Assembly: GCA_030594505.1 (NCBI GenBank)
Contig: JAUVFC010000025.1
Location: 1-12,300 of the forward strand
DNA: 12,300 nt
Reading direction: 5' to 3'
From: Desulfobacterales bacterium
Lineage (GTDB): Bacteria; Desulfobacterota; Desulfobacteria; Desulfobacterales; C00003106
The number at the start of each line of letters is the position of its first letter. Position 1 is the stretch's first letter. A model generated the notes under the pieces. The model saw nothing but the letters and a program-made list of their open reading frames with translations. It did not search any database and was not told where the DNA came from. Positions 1 to 7,764 of this stretch are shown here, piece after piece. A program made the position numbers and the translations under genes.

Positions 1-3
1 CAA

Positions 4-237
4 CTATTTATTTCTCTTTTTGTCATACTCTCTAAGCAGTTTTTCCAAATCGCTCGCTGTAATACCCTCTTGTTCCAATTTCTCAAGCTCTTGAGGAGTA
101 ATCTCTTTTTGCACATTTATGAAATTCATGGTTAAAGAAGGGGTATCAAAAACAAGGAAAAGCAAAAGGCTCAAGAGAAAGCAGATTATCACCATAAGAG
201 CCAAAAATTTAAATTCTACTTTTTTCTTTTTTCTCAT
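4..237 (-). CDS. Small single-span membrane protein, function unknown
   Basis: This 77-residue protein is not one I recognise. It opens with a very basic stretch (residues 2-6, RKKKK), followed by a strong hydrophobic segment at about residues 11-30. A mostly charged tail (residues 31-77) contains two short helical, Glu/Lys-rich stretches separated by EGITASD. By the positive-inside rule the N-terminus is cytoplasmic and the tail periplasmic. It is the last gene seen in the block, about 165 nt downstream of the Wzz/BY-kinase gene, with a palindromic repeat cluster between them. Its layout (short basic cytoplasmic part, one span, charged outer tail) resembles the extra C-terminal extension of the upstream kinase, so it may be a small accessory of the export complex; that is inference. 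The upstream ribosome binding site is weak, and it is short, but the coherent membrane topology supports a real gene. Confidence 0.6.
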   Translation of the reverse strand: MRKKKKVEFKFLALMVIICFLLSLLLFLVFDTPSLTMNFINVQKEITPQELEKLEQEGITASDLEKLLREYDKKRNK

Positions 238-280
238 ATTAGCTTCACTTCTCTTTGCAATTGATCATGTCGTTTAATTA

Positions 281-355
281 GCCACGCCCCGGCGTGGCGG
301 GACTTGTAGCGCAGAGCTAAAGCTCTGCCCCATTATGATGCCCCGCTTCAGCGGG
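281..355. repeat. Cluster of three short palindromes (REP-like)
   Basis: Three hairpins lie in a row in the gap between the kinase gene and the small membrane protein gene. They are GCCACGCC/GGCGTGGC (281-298, 2-nt loop), GCAGAGCT/AGCTCTGC (311-328, 2-nt loop) and CCCGC/GCGGG (342-355, 4-nt loop). The text GCGGGAC recurs after the first and third hairpins, followed by TAGCG in one case and CTACGC in the other, suggesting a composite repeat built from related units. No T-run follows on the minus strand, so a simple Rho-independent terminator is not supported; the structures could still protect the 3' end of the upstream mRNA. Confidence 0.7.
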
Positions 356-401
356 ACGCTACGCTTAATAAAAGGAACTTCCACTCGACTACGCCATCAA
401 A

Positions 402-2885
402 TTACTCAGGCTTGGCTTTTTCATTGTAAGTCTCAGACAGAATGTCGGATTGATACGGCGCCCTTATTTCTTCCCTCACTATTTTCTTGTGCACTACTGA
501 ATTGCTCTGCCTTAATGGCCTTGTTACGGAAGTCTCACGCCAAAGCGCTCCGATTCCCAGCATTATAAACCCTATTAAAACTATTGTTACTTTCCACCAC
601 AAGGCCCTCTTGCCTCCCCCTCCCTTTATCTTTTTATTCTCTCTCATCCATCGGTATATTTTTTCAAAAAACGTTGATGTTGATATTGATAGGGAAATCC
701 ATATCGGCTTTATTTTCGCCGCGCTTTCTTCCGCTTTGTATTCGTAATAGCGATGATAATCGATATCGGAGTAATCCGAGCTTATCTCCGCCTTTAATTC
801 GTTAAGAACAATCCCCATAATATTCGCACGCACATGTTCTAATTGGTCTTTGGCACGTCGCAACGCGCCCCTGGCAGTTTTCCCGGCCTTATAGACCATA
901 ACCACGGCATCTGCCTTGGCACTGACAATGGAGGTATCTGCTGCGGAAAGTACGGGTGGAAGATCGATCAGGACGACATCATACTCTTCTTTTACTTCTT
1001 CAAAAAAATGAACCAGATTTTCAGAATTGATAAGTTCGGCAGGGTTCGGAGGAAGGTGCCCGCACGGGACGACGTGGAGATTATCCAAACCGGGAGTCAG
1101 CATAACTTCCTCCACATCCATATCTCCGAGCATGATGTCTGTTATGGTGCGTATAGTATCACGCCATCCATACGATCCAAGAACAACTTCTGTTAACCCG
1201 GGCACAGGGTCAACACCAAACCATCGGGAGATAACAGGTTTTCTGAGATCCGCTTCCACTAAAAGGACTCTGTTTTGGGCCTGTGCCATTGCTATTGCGG
1301 CATTGACAATAGTAGTCGATTTCCCCTCGTTGGCAACAGCGCTCGTAAACGCGATGGTTTTTAATTGCTTATCAAGCCCTGAAAACTGTACGTTGGTCCT
1401 CATTGCCCGATAACATTCAGACGCTGTTGAATTCGGAATAAAGTGAGTTATTAATCTTGATTTCCGCTTTAAAAAAACATCGGAGAACTCTTCCTTTTTG
1501 TATATCTTTTTTAAGACCTCTCTGACTTCCTTCAGATCAACTGCCGGAATAACACCGAGTACGCTCAGACCTACAAATTCTTCAATTTCCCTTATCGCGC
1601 CTATCGATGTATCGAGTGTCTCATAAATAAAGGCAAAAACAAGTCCTATGATAAATCCGATAACCGCTCCCACAAACGCTTTTAGTTTAACCTGCGAGCT
1701 TTTAATCGGCGAATGTGGCTCCAGCGCCGGTTTTACAATAAGGACCTCTTCTATCTTGGCCGCTTCCATTATCTTTGCTTCCTGAAGCTTTGATTCAAGA
1801 AGTGAATACATCTTTTCGTTGAGTCTTACGCCCCGCTCCAGCCGCGCCAGTTGTAGTCCTTTGTTCGGGAGCATTTCAAGCTGTTGCTGAAAATCGTCAA
1901 CTTTTGCGCTTATAACCTTTGCTCTTTTCTTTGCTATTGAGAGTCTCTCCTTCAATTGAGCACGCATATTTTTTGCTATTTCATTGATCTGAGTGTTGGC
2001 TTCCTTTACTTTGGGATATTCTTCCGTATAGGTTAACAAGAGGGTGTCTTTCTCTAATAACAGTAAAACCAGCTTTGCATTCAGATTCTTGTAGAGAGTG
2101 GGGGCCTCATTGATATAGAAGCTCTCTTTTGTTGTGATGGGCTTGTTTTTTGCGGACTTGAGCCTATTACACATAAAAGTCATCTCTTCAATTGCTTTCA
2201 TGACCTTCATATATTCGGCCTCTGCGGTGGCAAGCCGTCCTAAAAGTCCGGATGTTTGCCTGTTGAGAGAAACGAGTTTATGTTTTTCTCTAAATTTTCT
2301 TACGCGTTCTTCCGCCTGCCTCAGTTTTTCCCCGACCCTTTCAAGCTGCTCATCGATAAACTTTCGTGATTCAAACGTTCTCTTGTTTACCTCATTGGTG
2401 TGCTCGATCATGTAAACCCGCGCTATTGTGTTGGCTATTTTTTGAGCGATCTTCGGATCTGTAGATCGGGCGGTAATATTGATAAGGTTGCTGTTGCCCT
2501 CCCTTTCTGCTGACGCCTTGTCTTTCAATTCCAATACAGTATTTATCAACTCACTGTTTGATCGAACCTCAATGGTGTCGAGATTTTTGTCGATTAAGCC
2601 TATCTCCCTGGCCACTTTTTCCATTATGGGATAACTGGTAATAATAGAGGCGTGTGTCTCTAAATAGTCCGCTCCGGACCACGATAATGCCTCAAGATAT
2701 ATGCCTGTGGTCGTACTACTCTTTTCTATCTTCACCGTAGAGGTTGTTTCATAGAGAGGAACGGGCTTTTTCATGTAAGCTATTCCAAAACTGAACAGCC
2801 CCATCATAACGGCGGCAAAAAGAACGATAAATTTCCTCTTGCGAATGATTCTCCAGTACTCTCTCAGGTTCAGATCATATTCCAT
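402..2885 (-). CDS. Wzz/Wzc-type chain-length regulator fused to BY-kinase
   Basis: This 827-residue inner-membrane protein controls polysaccharide polymerisation and export as a polysaccharide co-polymerase with a bacterial tyrosine kinase domain. The order is a Wzz domain with a first membrane span at about 18-37, a long coiled-coil periplasmic region at about 160-340, a GNVR-like segment at about 340-390, and a second span at about 403-421. The cytoplasmic kinase follows: Walker A near 515-524 (ANEGKST), Walker A' at 540-550 (VLLVEADLRKP), Walker B at 638-645 (VVLIDLPP). A tyrosine cluster lies at Y705, Y710, Y713, Y714 and Y716, the usual autophosphorylation tail. The protein then continues for about 110 residues with a third predicted span at about 764-782 and a charged tail, which is unusual because such kinases normally end at the tyrosine cluster. 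Walker A' has Glu544 where Asp is common. The gene starts 10 nt after the Wza-family gene, so the two are co-transcribed. Confidence 0.93.
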   Translation of the reverse strand: MEYDLNLREYWRIIRKRKFIVLFAAVMMGLFSFGIAYMKKPVPLYETTSTVKIEKSSTTTGIYLEALSWSGADYLETHASIITSYPIMEKVAREIGLIDKNLDTIEVRSNSELINTVLELKDKASAEREGNSNLINITARSTDPKIAQKIANTIARVYMIEHTNEVNKRTFESRKFIDEQLERVGEKLRQAEERVRKFREKHKLVSLNRQTSGLLGRLATAEAEYMKVMKAIEEMTFMCNRLKSAKNKPITTKESFYINEAPTLYKNLNAKLVLLLLEKDTLLLTYTEEYPKVKEANTQINEIAKNMRAQLKERLSIAKKRAKVISAKVDDFQQQLEMLPNKGLQLARLERGVRLNEKMYSLLESKLQEAKIMEAAKIEEVLIVKPALEPHSPIKSSQVKLKAFVGAVIGFIIGLVFAFIYETLDTSIGAIREIEEFVGLSVLGVIPAVDLKEVREVLKKIYKKEEFSDVFLKRKSRLITHFIPNSTASECYRAMRTNVQFSGLDKQLKTIAFTSAVANEGKSTTIVNAAIAMAQAQNRVLLVEADLRKPVISRWFGVDPVPGLTEVVLGSYGWRDTIRTITDIMLGDMDVEEVMLTPGLDNLHVVPCGHLPPNPAELINSENLVHFFEEVKEEYDVVLIDLPPVLSAADTSIVSAKADAVVMVYKAGKTARGALRRAKDQLEHVRANIMGIVLNELKAEISSDYSDIDYHRYYEYKAEESAAKIKPIWISLSISTSTFFEKIYRWMRENKKIKGGGGKRALWWKVTIVLIGFIMLGIGALWRETSVTRPLRQSNSVVHKKIVREEIRAPYQSDILSETYNEKAKPE

Positions 2886-2895
2886 ATATCCAACT

Positions 2896-4008
2896 TCACT
2901 CCTTCATAAAATATCGCATCCGGTCCGGATCCGAGTAAGCATCTCGGTACCTTCCCGGATATAACAGGTAATCGAGAAGCGGAGTGGTATTAAGGATAAA
3001 TTCATTGATATCTCCGATCACGGTTCTCGGAACATAGACGACATCTCCGTCTATAAGATGAATATTCTGCGAAATATCCCCTTTTTCCAGGATATCGTCG
3101 AGACTTGCCGATAATACTATCGGTTTTCCCTTCCCGTATCCCCTTATTATCTTGACATCATCTTCAATCGCCGTCCTTGTGCACCCCCCGGCCTTAGCTA
3201 TGGCGGCAAGTAAATCATAGGCATCTTTATGAGCATATATGCCCTCATTATTCACCTCACCGAACACATATACGCGTTCTCCCAGGTAAGGAAGTTCCGG
3301 GACGGTAACTATATCTCCGTCATCTATTATCACATTTTGGGTCATATCCCCTTTGAACATTGCATCATAAAGATTCAAAGAATACCGCTTTCCCCCGCGT
3401 ACCAGCTCCACATTCTTCAGATCAGCGTCCTTGGTGGCGCCACCCGCCTCAACAATAAGATCTAATATCGTAGTCTTTTCGCGCAGGGTATAATTGCCGG
3501 GACCTGATTTCCCTGCCTGCAATTGCAATATGTTAATTTCTCCAAAGAGAAGAGCGCTCTTGCTTTCGTGTTTTAAAATCAACAGATCGATACGAACATT
3601 TCTAATGTACCTGGTTAACCGTTCCGTCAGCGCTTGATCAACCTGCCGGGCTGTAAACCCGCTGACCTTGATATCATCCAGAAAAGAATAAGAGATACAT
3701 CCGTCCGGCCGGACTGATGTTTGGTATTTGACCGGCTTCGTCCCTTCCCAACAAGTCACCTCCAGAACATCGCCCGGCCCGATAATATACTCCGGCACCC
3801 CCTGTTCCTCGGTAAATACATGATTTTTCATCACGTGACTCATCCCGGAAATCTCCTCAAGCATCTCCTTGCTTCGTGAGGGGATTTCACGCAACTGTTC
3901 TTTATATTCAGTTACCGGAATAATGTGTGGACTGTTTGCGCATCCCGACCAATACAGGCTAAGAAAGATAAGACCCGCAAATTTTATCAATTCATTGTTA
4001 AATTTCAC
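2896..4008 (-). CDS. Wza-family polysaccharide export lipoprotein with two SLBB domains
   Basis: This 370-residue protein is an outer-membrane or periplasmic polysaccharide export component, the partner of the Wzc-type kinase that follows it. The start is GTG with GGAG 8 nt upstream. Residues 8-22 form a signal sequence ending in WSGC, so Cys23 is the likely lipidated residue; the -3 position is Trp, making the lipobox imperfect. The Poly_export domain begins at GPGDVLEV (about residues 77-84) and runs to about 145. Two SLBB-type domains follow: the first at about 152-236, with the typical VEAGG turn, and the second at about 246-328, with VYVFGEV and KAGG. The C-terminal part (335-350) has a hydrophobic helix that could be the membrane-spanning helix of a Wza-like barrel. 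Length is close to that of Wza-family proteins. Confidence 0.92.
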   Translation of the reverse strand: MKFNNELIKFAGLIFLSLYWSGCANSPHIIPVTEYKEQLREIPSRSKEMLEEISGMSHVMKNHVFTEEQGVPEYIIGPGDVLEVTCWEGTKPVKYQTSVRPDGCISYSFLDDIKVSGFTARQVDQALTERLTRYIRNVRIDLLILKHESKSALLFGEINILQLQAGKSGPGNYTLREKTTILDLIVEAGGATKDADLKNVELVRGGKRYSLNLYDAMFKGDMTQNVIIDDGDIVTVPELPYLGERVYVFGEVNNEGIYAHKDAYDLLAAIAKAGGCTRTAIEDDVKIIRGYGKGKPIVLSASLDDILEKGDISQNIHLIDGDVVYVPRTVIGDINEFILNTTPLLDYLLYPGRYRDAYSDPDRMRYFMKE

Positions 4009-4040
4009 CGCAGGATCTCCTGATTTATTTCCGCACCATA

Positions 4041-4113
4041 CGAGACCTTTGCATAACTGCCATATGAGCCTTTCTTGCCTGACGAAAAAATGTCACGTTG
4101 TGCAAAGGTCTCG
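4041..4113. repeat. 73-bp inverted-repeat element
   Basis: The arms are CGAGACCTTTGCATAACT (4041-4058) and the reverse complement of CGAGACCTTTGCACAACG (4096-4113). They match at 16 of the first 17 positions and enclose a 37-bp centre. The element lies just upstream of the Wza-family start, between it and the ABC permease gene. It is either a REP-type element or a very small MITE; no clear target-site duplication is visible. No gene can be supported between 4009 and 4234 other than this element and the hairpin at 4161-4182. Confidence 0.75.
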
Positions 4114-4160
4114 CTTAAATTATCCATCGGATGTATTTCTTTAACAAATTAGACAAATTT

Positions 4161-4182
4161 GATGACTTTGTAAAAAGTCATC
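4161..4182. repeat. Perfect 8-bp hairpin
   Basis: GATGACTT and AAGTCATC form a perfect 8-bp stem around the 6-nt loop TGTAAA. It sits between the ABC permease gene and the Wza-family gene. The stem is AT-rich and has no clear T-run on the minus strand, so a terminator call is not justified. The TGTAAAAAGTC part resembles the CGTAAAAAGTC end of the element at 12183-12294, so the two may be related repeat sequences. Confidence 0.55.
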
Positions 4183-4234
4183 AGTCTGCCCCAAGAGACG
4201 ATTTTTTTCAGGGTAAAACCGGACCATGCCCGGC

Positions 4235-5044
4235 TTAATACTGTATCAGGCTTCCGTCTTTTTTCGCCTGATTCAATGCATATTTGAGGACCAGGATACC
4301 CACGGGAAGAAGGAAGAGGGAAAATAAGAGAAGGGCGAAGATATCAGAAGAAAGTTCCTTTACAGTTGCCCCCTGATAAATCGCCAATTCCACGGATCTG
4401 ATTGAATAGGTTATAGGAAACAGATGGGAAATAGATTGAAGCCATTCAGGAAGAACGGTTACAGGGAAATATACGCCTCCCAAGAGTTCAAACCCGATAC
4501 TTATTAACCAGGAAACCGGATCGCCTCTCTTGAATACAAGGATAAATCCTGCTGAAATAATGCTCAACGAATTAAACGACACGATACTCAGCAGCGTAAT
4601 GACCAAAGTGGACAGGATATTGACGTTAGAAAAATCGATGCGAAATAAAAATATACCCATAATGATATAAAGCGCAAATTCGACAAATGCATATACCAAA
4701 TCCCATGTAATCATCGCCGCAATCAGGGTCTCGATCCGGGTGGGGGTTGCCAACAACGCCTCCAATGTCCCGACCGCCTGTTCCTGGTTGATCTGCCCGG
4801 CAACCTTACCAAGTGAAGTCCCGATAAAACCGGAAAAGGCAATCCCGATCAGTGCGTAAGAAAAATAATTAACCCCGTACGGGGCAAGGTGAGGAACAAT
4901 CTGAAACCCAAAAAGCCTGTCGATAAAATAAAATATTAATAGTGTGCCAAGAGTGCCAAAGATACCTAAAAAAACTGCCAGACGATAACTCCACTGGACG
5001 AAGAACGACTTTTTTATAAAAGCAAATATCTTATAAAAAACCAT
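4235..5044 (-). CDS. ABC-2 type exporter permease
   Basis: This 269-residue integral membrane protein is the permease half of an ABC-2 exporter. About six hydrophobic segments are visible, near residues 22-42, 58-78, 107-134, 142-172, 176-198 and 236-256. The sequence GTLEALLATPT at about 92-102 is characteristic of ABC-2 permeases, in the loop that contacts the ATPase. Its start overlaps the end of the ATPase gene by 14 nt, so the two are translationally coupled and form one transporter. The substrate cannot be read from the sequence: the two candidates from context are the modified peptide made by the upstream cassette and a polysaccharide or lipid-linked substrate of the downstream Wza/Wzc system. 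Position directly after the peptide cassette favours the first, as inference. Confidence 0.9.
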   Translation of the reverse strand: MVFYKIFAFIKKSFFVQWSYRLAVFLGIFGTLGTLLIFYFIDRLFGFQIVPHLAPYGVNYFSYALIGIAFSGFIGTSLGKVAGQINQEQAVGTLEALLATPTRIETLIAAMITWDLVYAFVEFALYIIMGIFLFRIDFSNVNILSTLVITLLSIVSFNSLSIISAGFILVFKRGDPVSWLISIGFELLGGVYFPVTVLPEWLQSISHLFPITYSIRSVELAIYQGATVKELSSDIFALLLFSLFLLPVGILVLKYALNQAKKDGSLIQY

Positions 5045-5834
5045 GCGTTGTGCCTATTACCCCATATATCTCCTCAAGAGATGCCGTTTTGCCCAAGCCG
5101 GCCTTCATCCTCAACTCTTCCATAGCCCCTACGGCAATGAGCCGTCCGTGATTGATCAGTCCAATCCGGTCACAAACTGTTTCCGCTTCCTGCAAATTGT
5201 GAGTGGCCCATATAATTGTTTTCTTTTCTTTAAGGCAAAGACGGTCTTTTACAATGTTTCGGATTTTTTCAGCGTTTCCGGGATCCAGACTCTTTGTGGG
5301 CTCGTCCATGAGGAGCACGGGAGGATCATGGAGCAAACCCCTTGCGAGTGCCAACCGCTGCTTCATTCCGGACGAATATTCGCCGACCATTCTGTCCGGC
5401 GCTGATATCTCAAGGAGTTTAATCAATTCTTCTATCCTCTTTTGAGCTAATTTCGTTGAAATATTGTAAAATGCGGCAAAGAACATCAAGTTTTCCCGTC
5501 CGCTGATGCGCCAGTAAAAACTTCGTTCCTCGCCGCTTACCAGACCGATACATTGCCGTACCGCAACAGACTCGGCAACGGCTTCATGCCCGCTTACGCG
5601 GACAGACCCCTTGCTTGGAAGAATCAATGTGGCGAGGATCTTCAAGAGAGTGGTTTTCCCCGCACCGTTAGGCCCGATAAGCCCGAATATTTCGCCTTTT
5701 TTCATTGCAAAAGTCACATCCTCCAGGACTGCAATGGAATCTTTTCTCCCAAACATATATCTCAGCGTCTTTCCCAGTGTGATTCGCGGGAAAAAATATT
5801 TTGTGAGCCCATTCGCTTCTACGATATAAGACAT
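5031..5834 (-). CDS. ABC exporter ATP-binding protein
   Basis: This 267-residue ATPase powers the ABC-2 permease encoded next to it. Numbered from the chosen start, the Walker A motif is GPNGAGKT (54-61), the ABC signature is SSGMKQR (154-160), Walker B is VLLMDEPT (173-180), and the switch His is at 212 in ATHN. The reading frame is open upstream to 5966, but residues before MSYIVEANGL are encoded by the inverted-repeat element at 5847-5991 and look nothing like an ABC ATPase. ATG at 5834 has AGAGG 6 nt upstream (5841-5845), so it is the real start. The C-terminal part carries the short extension common in ABC-2 exporter ATPases. An overlap of 14 nt joins it to the permease gene. Confidence 0.93.
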   Translation of the reverse strand: MSYIVEANGLTKYFFPRITLGKTLRYMFGRKDSIAVLEDVTFAMKKGEIFGLIGPNGAGKTTLLKILATLILPSKGSVRVSGHEAVAESVAVRQCIGLVSGEERSFYWRISGRENLMFFAAFYNISTKLAQKRIEELIKLLEISAPDRMVGEYSSGMKQRLALARGLLHDPPVLLMDEPTKSLDPGNAEKIRNIVKDRLCLKEKKTIIWATHNLQEAETVCDRIGLINHGRLIAVGAMEELRMKAGLGKTASLEEIYGVIGTTHGFL

Positions 5835-5846
5835 GGCAAACCTCTT

Positions 5847-5991
5847 TAGTGTCCACCAGAAATGGCATATTTTGCCCCAATACTGCGTTCTCCGCAGGGT
5901 TCTATCCTCGACGTAGCGCCGCTGCGCCTCCGGTAGAAACCTTTGTGCGGCCTTGTCTTGGAACAAAATCTACCATTTCTGATGGACACTA
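5847..5991. mobile_element. MITE-like element with about 33-bp terminal inverted repeats
   Basis: Arms at 5848-5880 and 5958-5990 match as inverted repeats at 28 of 33 positions, beginning AGTGTCCA(C/T)CAGAAATGG. The 143-bp unit is bordered by TA on both sides (TA at 5847-5848 and 5990-5991), as expected if it inserted at a TA dinucleotide. It encodes no transposase and fills almost the whole gap between the nucleotidyltransferase-like gene and the ABC ATPase gene, ending about 12 bp before the ATPase start codon. The structure is that of a non-autonomous element; TA-targeting suggests an IS630/Tc1-mariner-type helper, but that assignment is inference. Confidence 0.7.
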
Positions 5992-6013
5992 TTTACGTCT
6001 CTCTTGAATAAAT

Positions 6014-7216
6014 TTACGGCACTGTCCTGAAAATTTTTGTGATCCCCCTGGCAAAAACCATGAATACTTCATTTATTCTACGCAGGTAAAAGATATATCC
6101 GACTTTTTTTTGTGAAATCCCGCACCGCTGGGCGATCACGTGACGGGGCGGGAAAAAAGTTCTCAGAACAAATCTTACCTTATCAGCCACTCCTTTATTA
6201 ATCGAAAGGTGCAAGAGATAGCTTAATCCGGAAAATCGATGGTTGTTTGATACCAACTTGATGAAAAATTTTTCATTCAAGCCGAATCTGTCCGGTCTCA
6301 GCCTTAATAAAACCTCTTTCGGAATTTTCGTGTTTAAAAATTCCGCTGCAAAATAAAGGGGGAAATAGACCAACCGGTCGAGGTTGAATTGTTTGCTCTC
6401 ACTTATTAATCGCTCCCAGTCTATTGTTTCACAATATGACTCGACCGCCTCATTGATATCGCAAAGAAAACTGAGTTTGCTCAGCGAATGGGTGACTCTG
6501 AGAGAATGCTCGGCAAGATGGATAAAAAGATGATGCGGCGCCATCACCAACGCTTCCACGCCGGCAATCCGCGCCTTTTCAGCATCGTGCCATATGCCGG
6601 CCATGGGGATATTTCTTATCAATGAATCGTTGGGAATGGTGGAATTAACTAAATGCCAATGAATATGAAAGCGCGGAGAATTCTTTGAAGAAGAAATATA
6701 GGCTAATGTGGTCAGATAATCCGTGGGAACAACGCAGAAATCAATTCCTTTTGCATCCGGCGAATAATAGCCCAGCCTTTTAAAGATGCGATCTACGGAA
6801 CAAAGGTCTTCTTTTTTTATCAGCAGATCGACATCCGACATCGATCGCAGGGCCAGATTCTTATACACCGTCTCAGCCAAGGCCGCGCCTTTGAGGACAA
6901 CCGTCTCAAGCCCGACGTTATTAAACGCCTCAAGAACTCTCCTTAGTTCTTCAAAAATAACGGAATTCCGGGCGGCGGTCGCATAGTAATCCTTTTTTAG
7001 CTCTTCGGTTACACTGAGAGGAACCGTGCTCCTGTCGCCGACTATTTCAGGAAGTCGCGGAAAAATAAAAGACGAGACACCTTCTCTTTTAGCTTTTTCC
7101 AGAAAAATATCCCAATCGATATCTCCCAATATACCGTCTATGTCGTTTAGCGCCTCATCCTGAATCTTTTTCTTACAACAATAGAGTATTAGGCGATCTT
7201 CAACGGCCCATGTCAC
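6014..7216 (-). CDS. Uncharacterised nucleotidyltransferase-fold protein
   Basis: This 400-residue protein fits the uncharacterised nucleotidyltransferase family (PF14907-like) often seen beside HPr-kinase-like and PqqD-like proteins. Visible signatures are LKGAALAETVY (108-118), RSMSDVDLLI (124-133, with the putative metal-binding Asp128 and Asp130), and HIHWHL (184-189), a His-rich strand typical of the family. The start is GTG with AAGGTGA a few nt upstream, inside the end of the peptidase gene, only 6 nt away. The reaction is not known; a role in attaching a nucleotide, or another group from a nucleotide donor, to the cassette's peptide is an inference from context. Family members also occur near polysaccharide genes, so action on a sugar or lipid cannot be ruled out. 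Confidence 0.8.
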   Translation of the reverse strand: MTWAVEDRLILYCCKKKIQDEALNDIDGILGDIDWDIFLEKAKREGVSSFIFPRLPEIVGDRSTVPLSVTEELKKDYYATAARNSVIFEELRRVLEAFNNVGLETVVLKGAALAETVYKNLALRSMSDVDLLIKKEDLCSVDRIFKRLGYYSPDAKGIDFCVVPTDYLTTLAYISSSKNSPRFHIHWHLVNSTIPNDSLIRNIPMAGIWHDAEKARIAGVEALVMAPHHLFIHLAEHSLRVTHSLSKLSFLCDINEAVESYCETIDWERLISESKQFNLDRLVYFPLYFAAEFLNTKIPKEVLLRLRPDRFGLNEKFFIKLVSNNHRFSGLSYLLHLSINKGVADKVRFVLRTFFPPRHVIAQRCGISQKKVGYIFYLRRINEVFMVFARGITKIFRTVP

Positions 7217-7222
7217 TTTTTA

Positions 7223-7684
7223 TCACCTTCCACGCAATAGTATTCTCTTCCCCCTGATCAAAATCAGCGCCCCCCATAACGTTAAAGGTGACACTGCCAC
7301 AAAAATCAGACTCAACAACCTTTGCCATGCGGTATCGAGTGTCTTTTTTCGTCCATTTCTTTCAATGGCAACAACCTTCCCTAATACATTCCTGGAATCG
7401 ACTTTATCGAGCAGGCCAAAACAGGCGTCACCTTTGATCAACACGATCATTTCACCGTTATTTCGGCGCAGGCCAATAATGCGGTGAACAAGCACTCTGT
7501 TATTACCCGCGATGTAAAAGACAATATCCCCAACTTTAATGGAAGTGCTATCTACCGGACTTGCGGTAATAAAATCTCCGTTTCGGATCAAAGGGCGCAT
7601 ACTCCAGCCGCGGGCCTCGAAACGAACTGATTTGCCCTGTTCGAAAAGTTCTCTGCTTATCGTCAAAAATGTGCCCATACCCAC
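7223..7684 (-). CDS. S26-family signal peptidase, Ser-His (SipW/ER-like) type
   Basis: This protein of about 153 residues is a membrane-attached signal peptidase-like protease. The nucleophile region is GWSMRPLIRNGD (26-37, Ser28). The second active-site region is VLVHRIIG, with His67, followed by IKGDAC (83-88) and an Asp at about 92. A His in this position, rather than the general-base Lys of bacterial LepB, matches the SipW/ER-type subgroup. A single hydrophobic span lies near the C-terminus (about 124-144), so the enzyme is anchored by its C-terminus. The start is GTG at 7684; ATG at 7678, two codons in, is an equally good alternative. Being embedded in the peptide cassette, it is the best candidate for removing the leader of the small peptide at 8615-8782; that pairing is inference. 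It is small for a LepB-type enzyme but normal for this subgroup. Confidence 0.85.
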   Translation of the reverse strand: MGMGTFLTISRELFEQGKSVRFEARGWSMRPLIRNGDFITASPVDSTSIKVGDIVFYIAGNNRVLVHRIIGLRRNNGEMIVLIKGDACFGLLDKVDSRNVLGKVVAIERNGRKKTLDTAWQRLLSLIFVAVSPLTLWGALILIRGKRILLRGR

Positions 7685-7691
7685 TTGAGAA

Positions 7692-7748
7692 ACACACCCC
7701 TAACTCCCCTCTTATTAGAGGGGTGGACGCGAAGCGGACGGGGTGTGT
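7692..7748. repeat. Nested palindromic repeat
   Basis: An outer stem, ACACACCCC (7692-7700) with GGGGTGTGT (7740-7748), is perfect over 9 bp. Inside it is a second stem, CCCCTC/GAGGGG around TTATTA. The element fills the gap between the HprK-like gene and the peptidase gene. It has no T-run and looks like a dispersed REP-type repeat. Confidence 0.7.
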
Positions 7749-7764
7749 AATGCATCTACTCCAC

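Noticed and set aside
843..1413. Two plus-strand open frames of 117 and 128 residues inside the kinase gene.
   Set aside because: They lie opposite the strongly conserved BY-kinase coding region and show no domain or ribosome site of their own.
4216..4236. Possible terminator after the ABC permease: a CCGG-based stem followed by TTTT on the minus strand.
   Set aside because: The core stem is 4 bp, only extended through a G-T wobble, the T-run is four bases, and it overlaps the stop codon; too weak to call.
5835..5966. A longer ABC ATPase of 311 residues starting at 5966.
   Set aside because: The extra 44 residues are encoded by the inverted-repeat element and lack ABC features; ATG at 5834 has its own good ribosome site.
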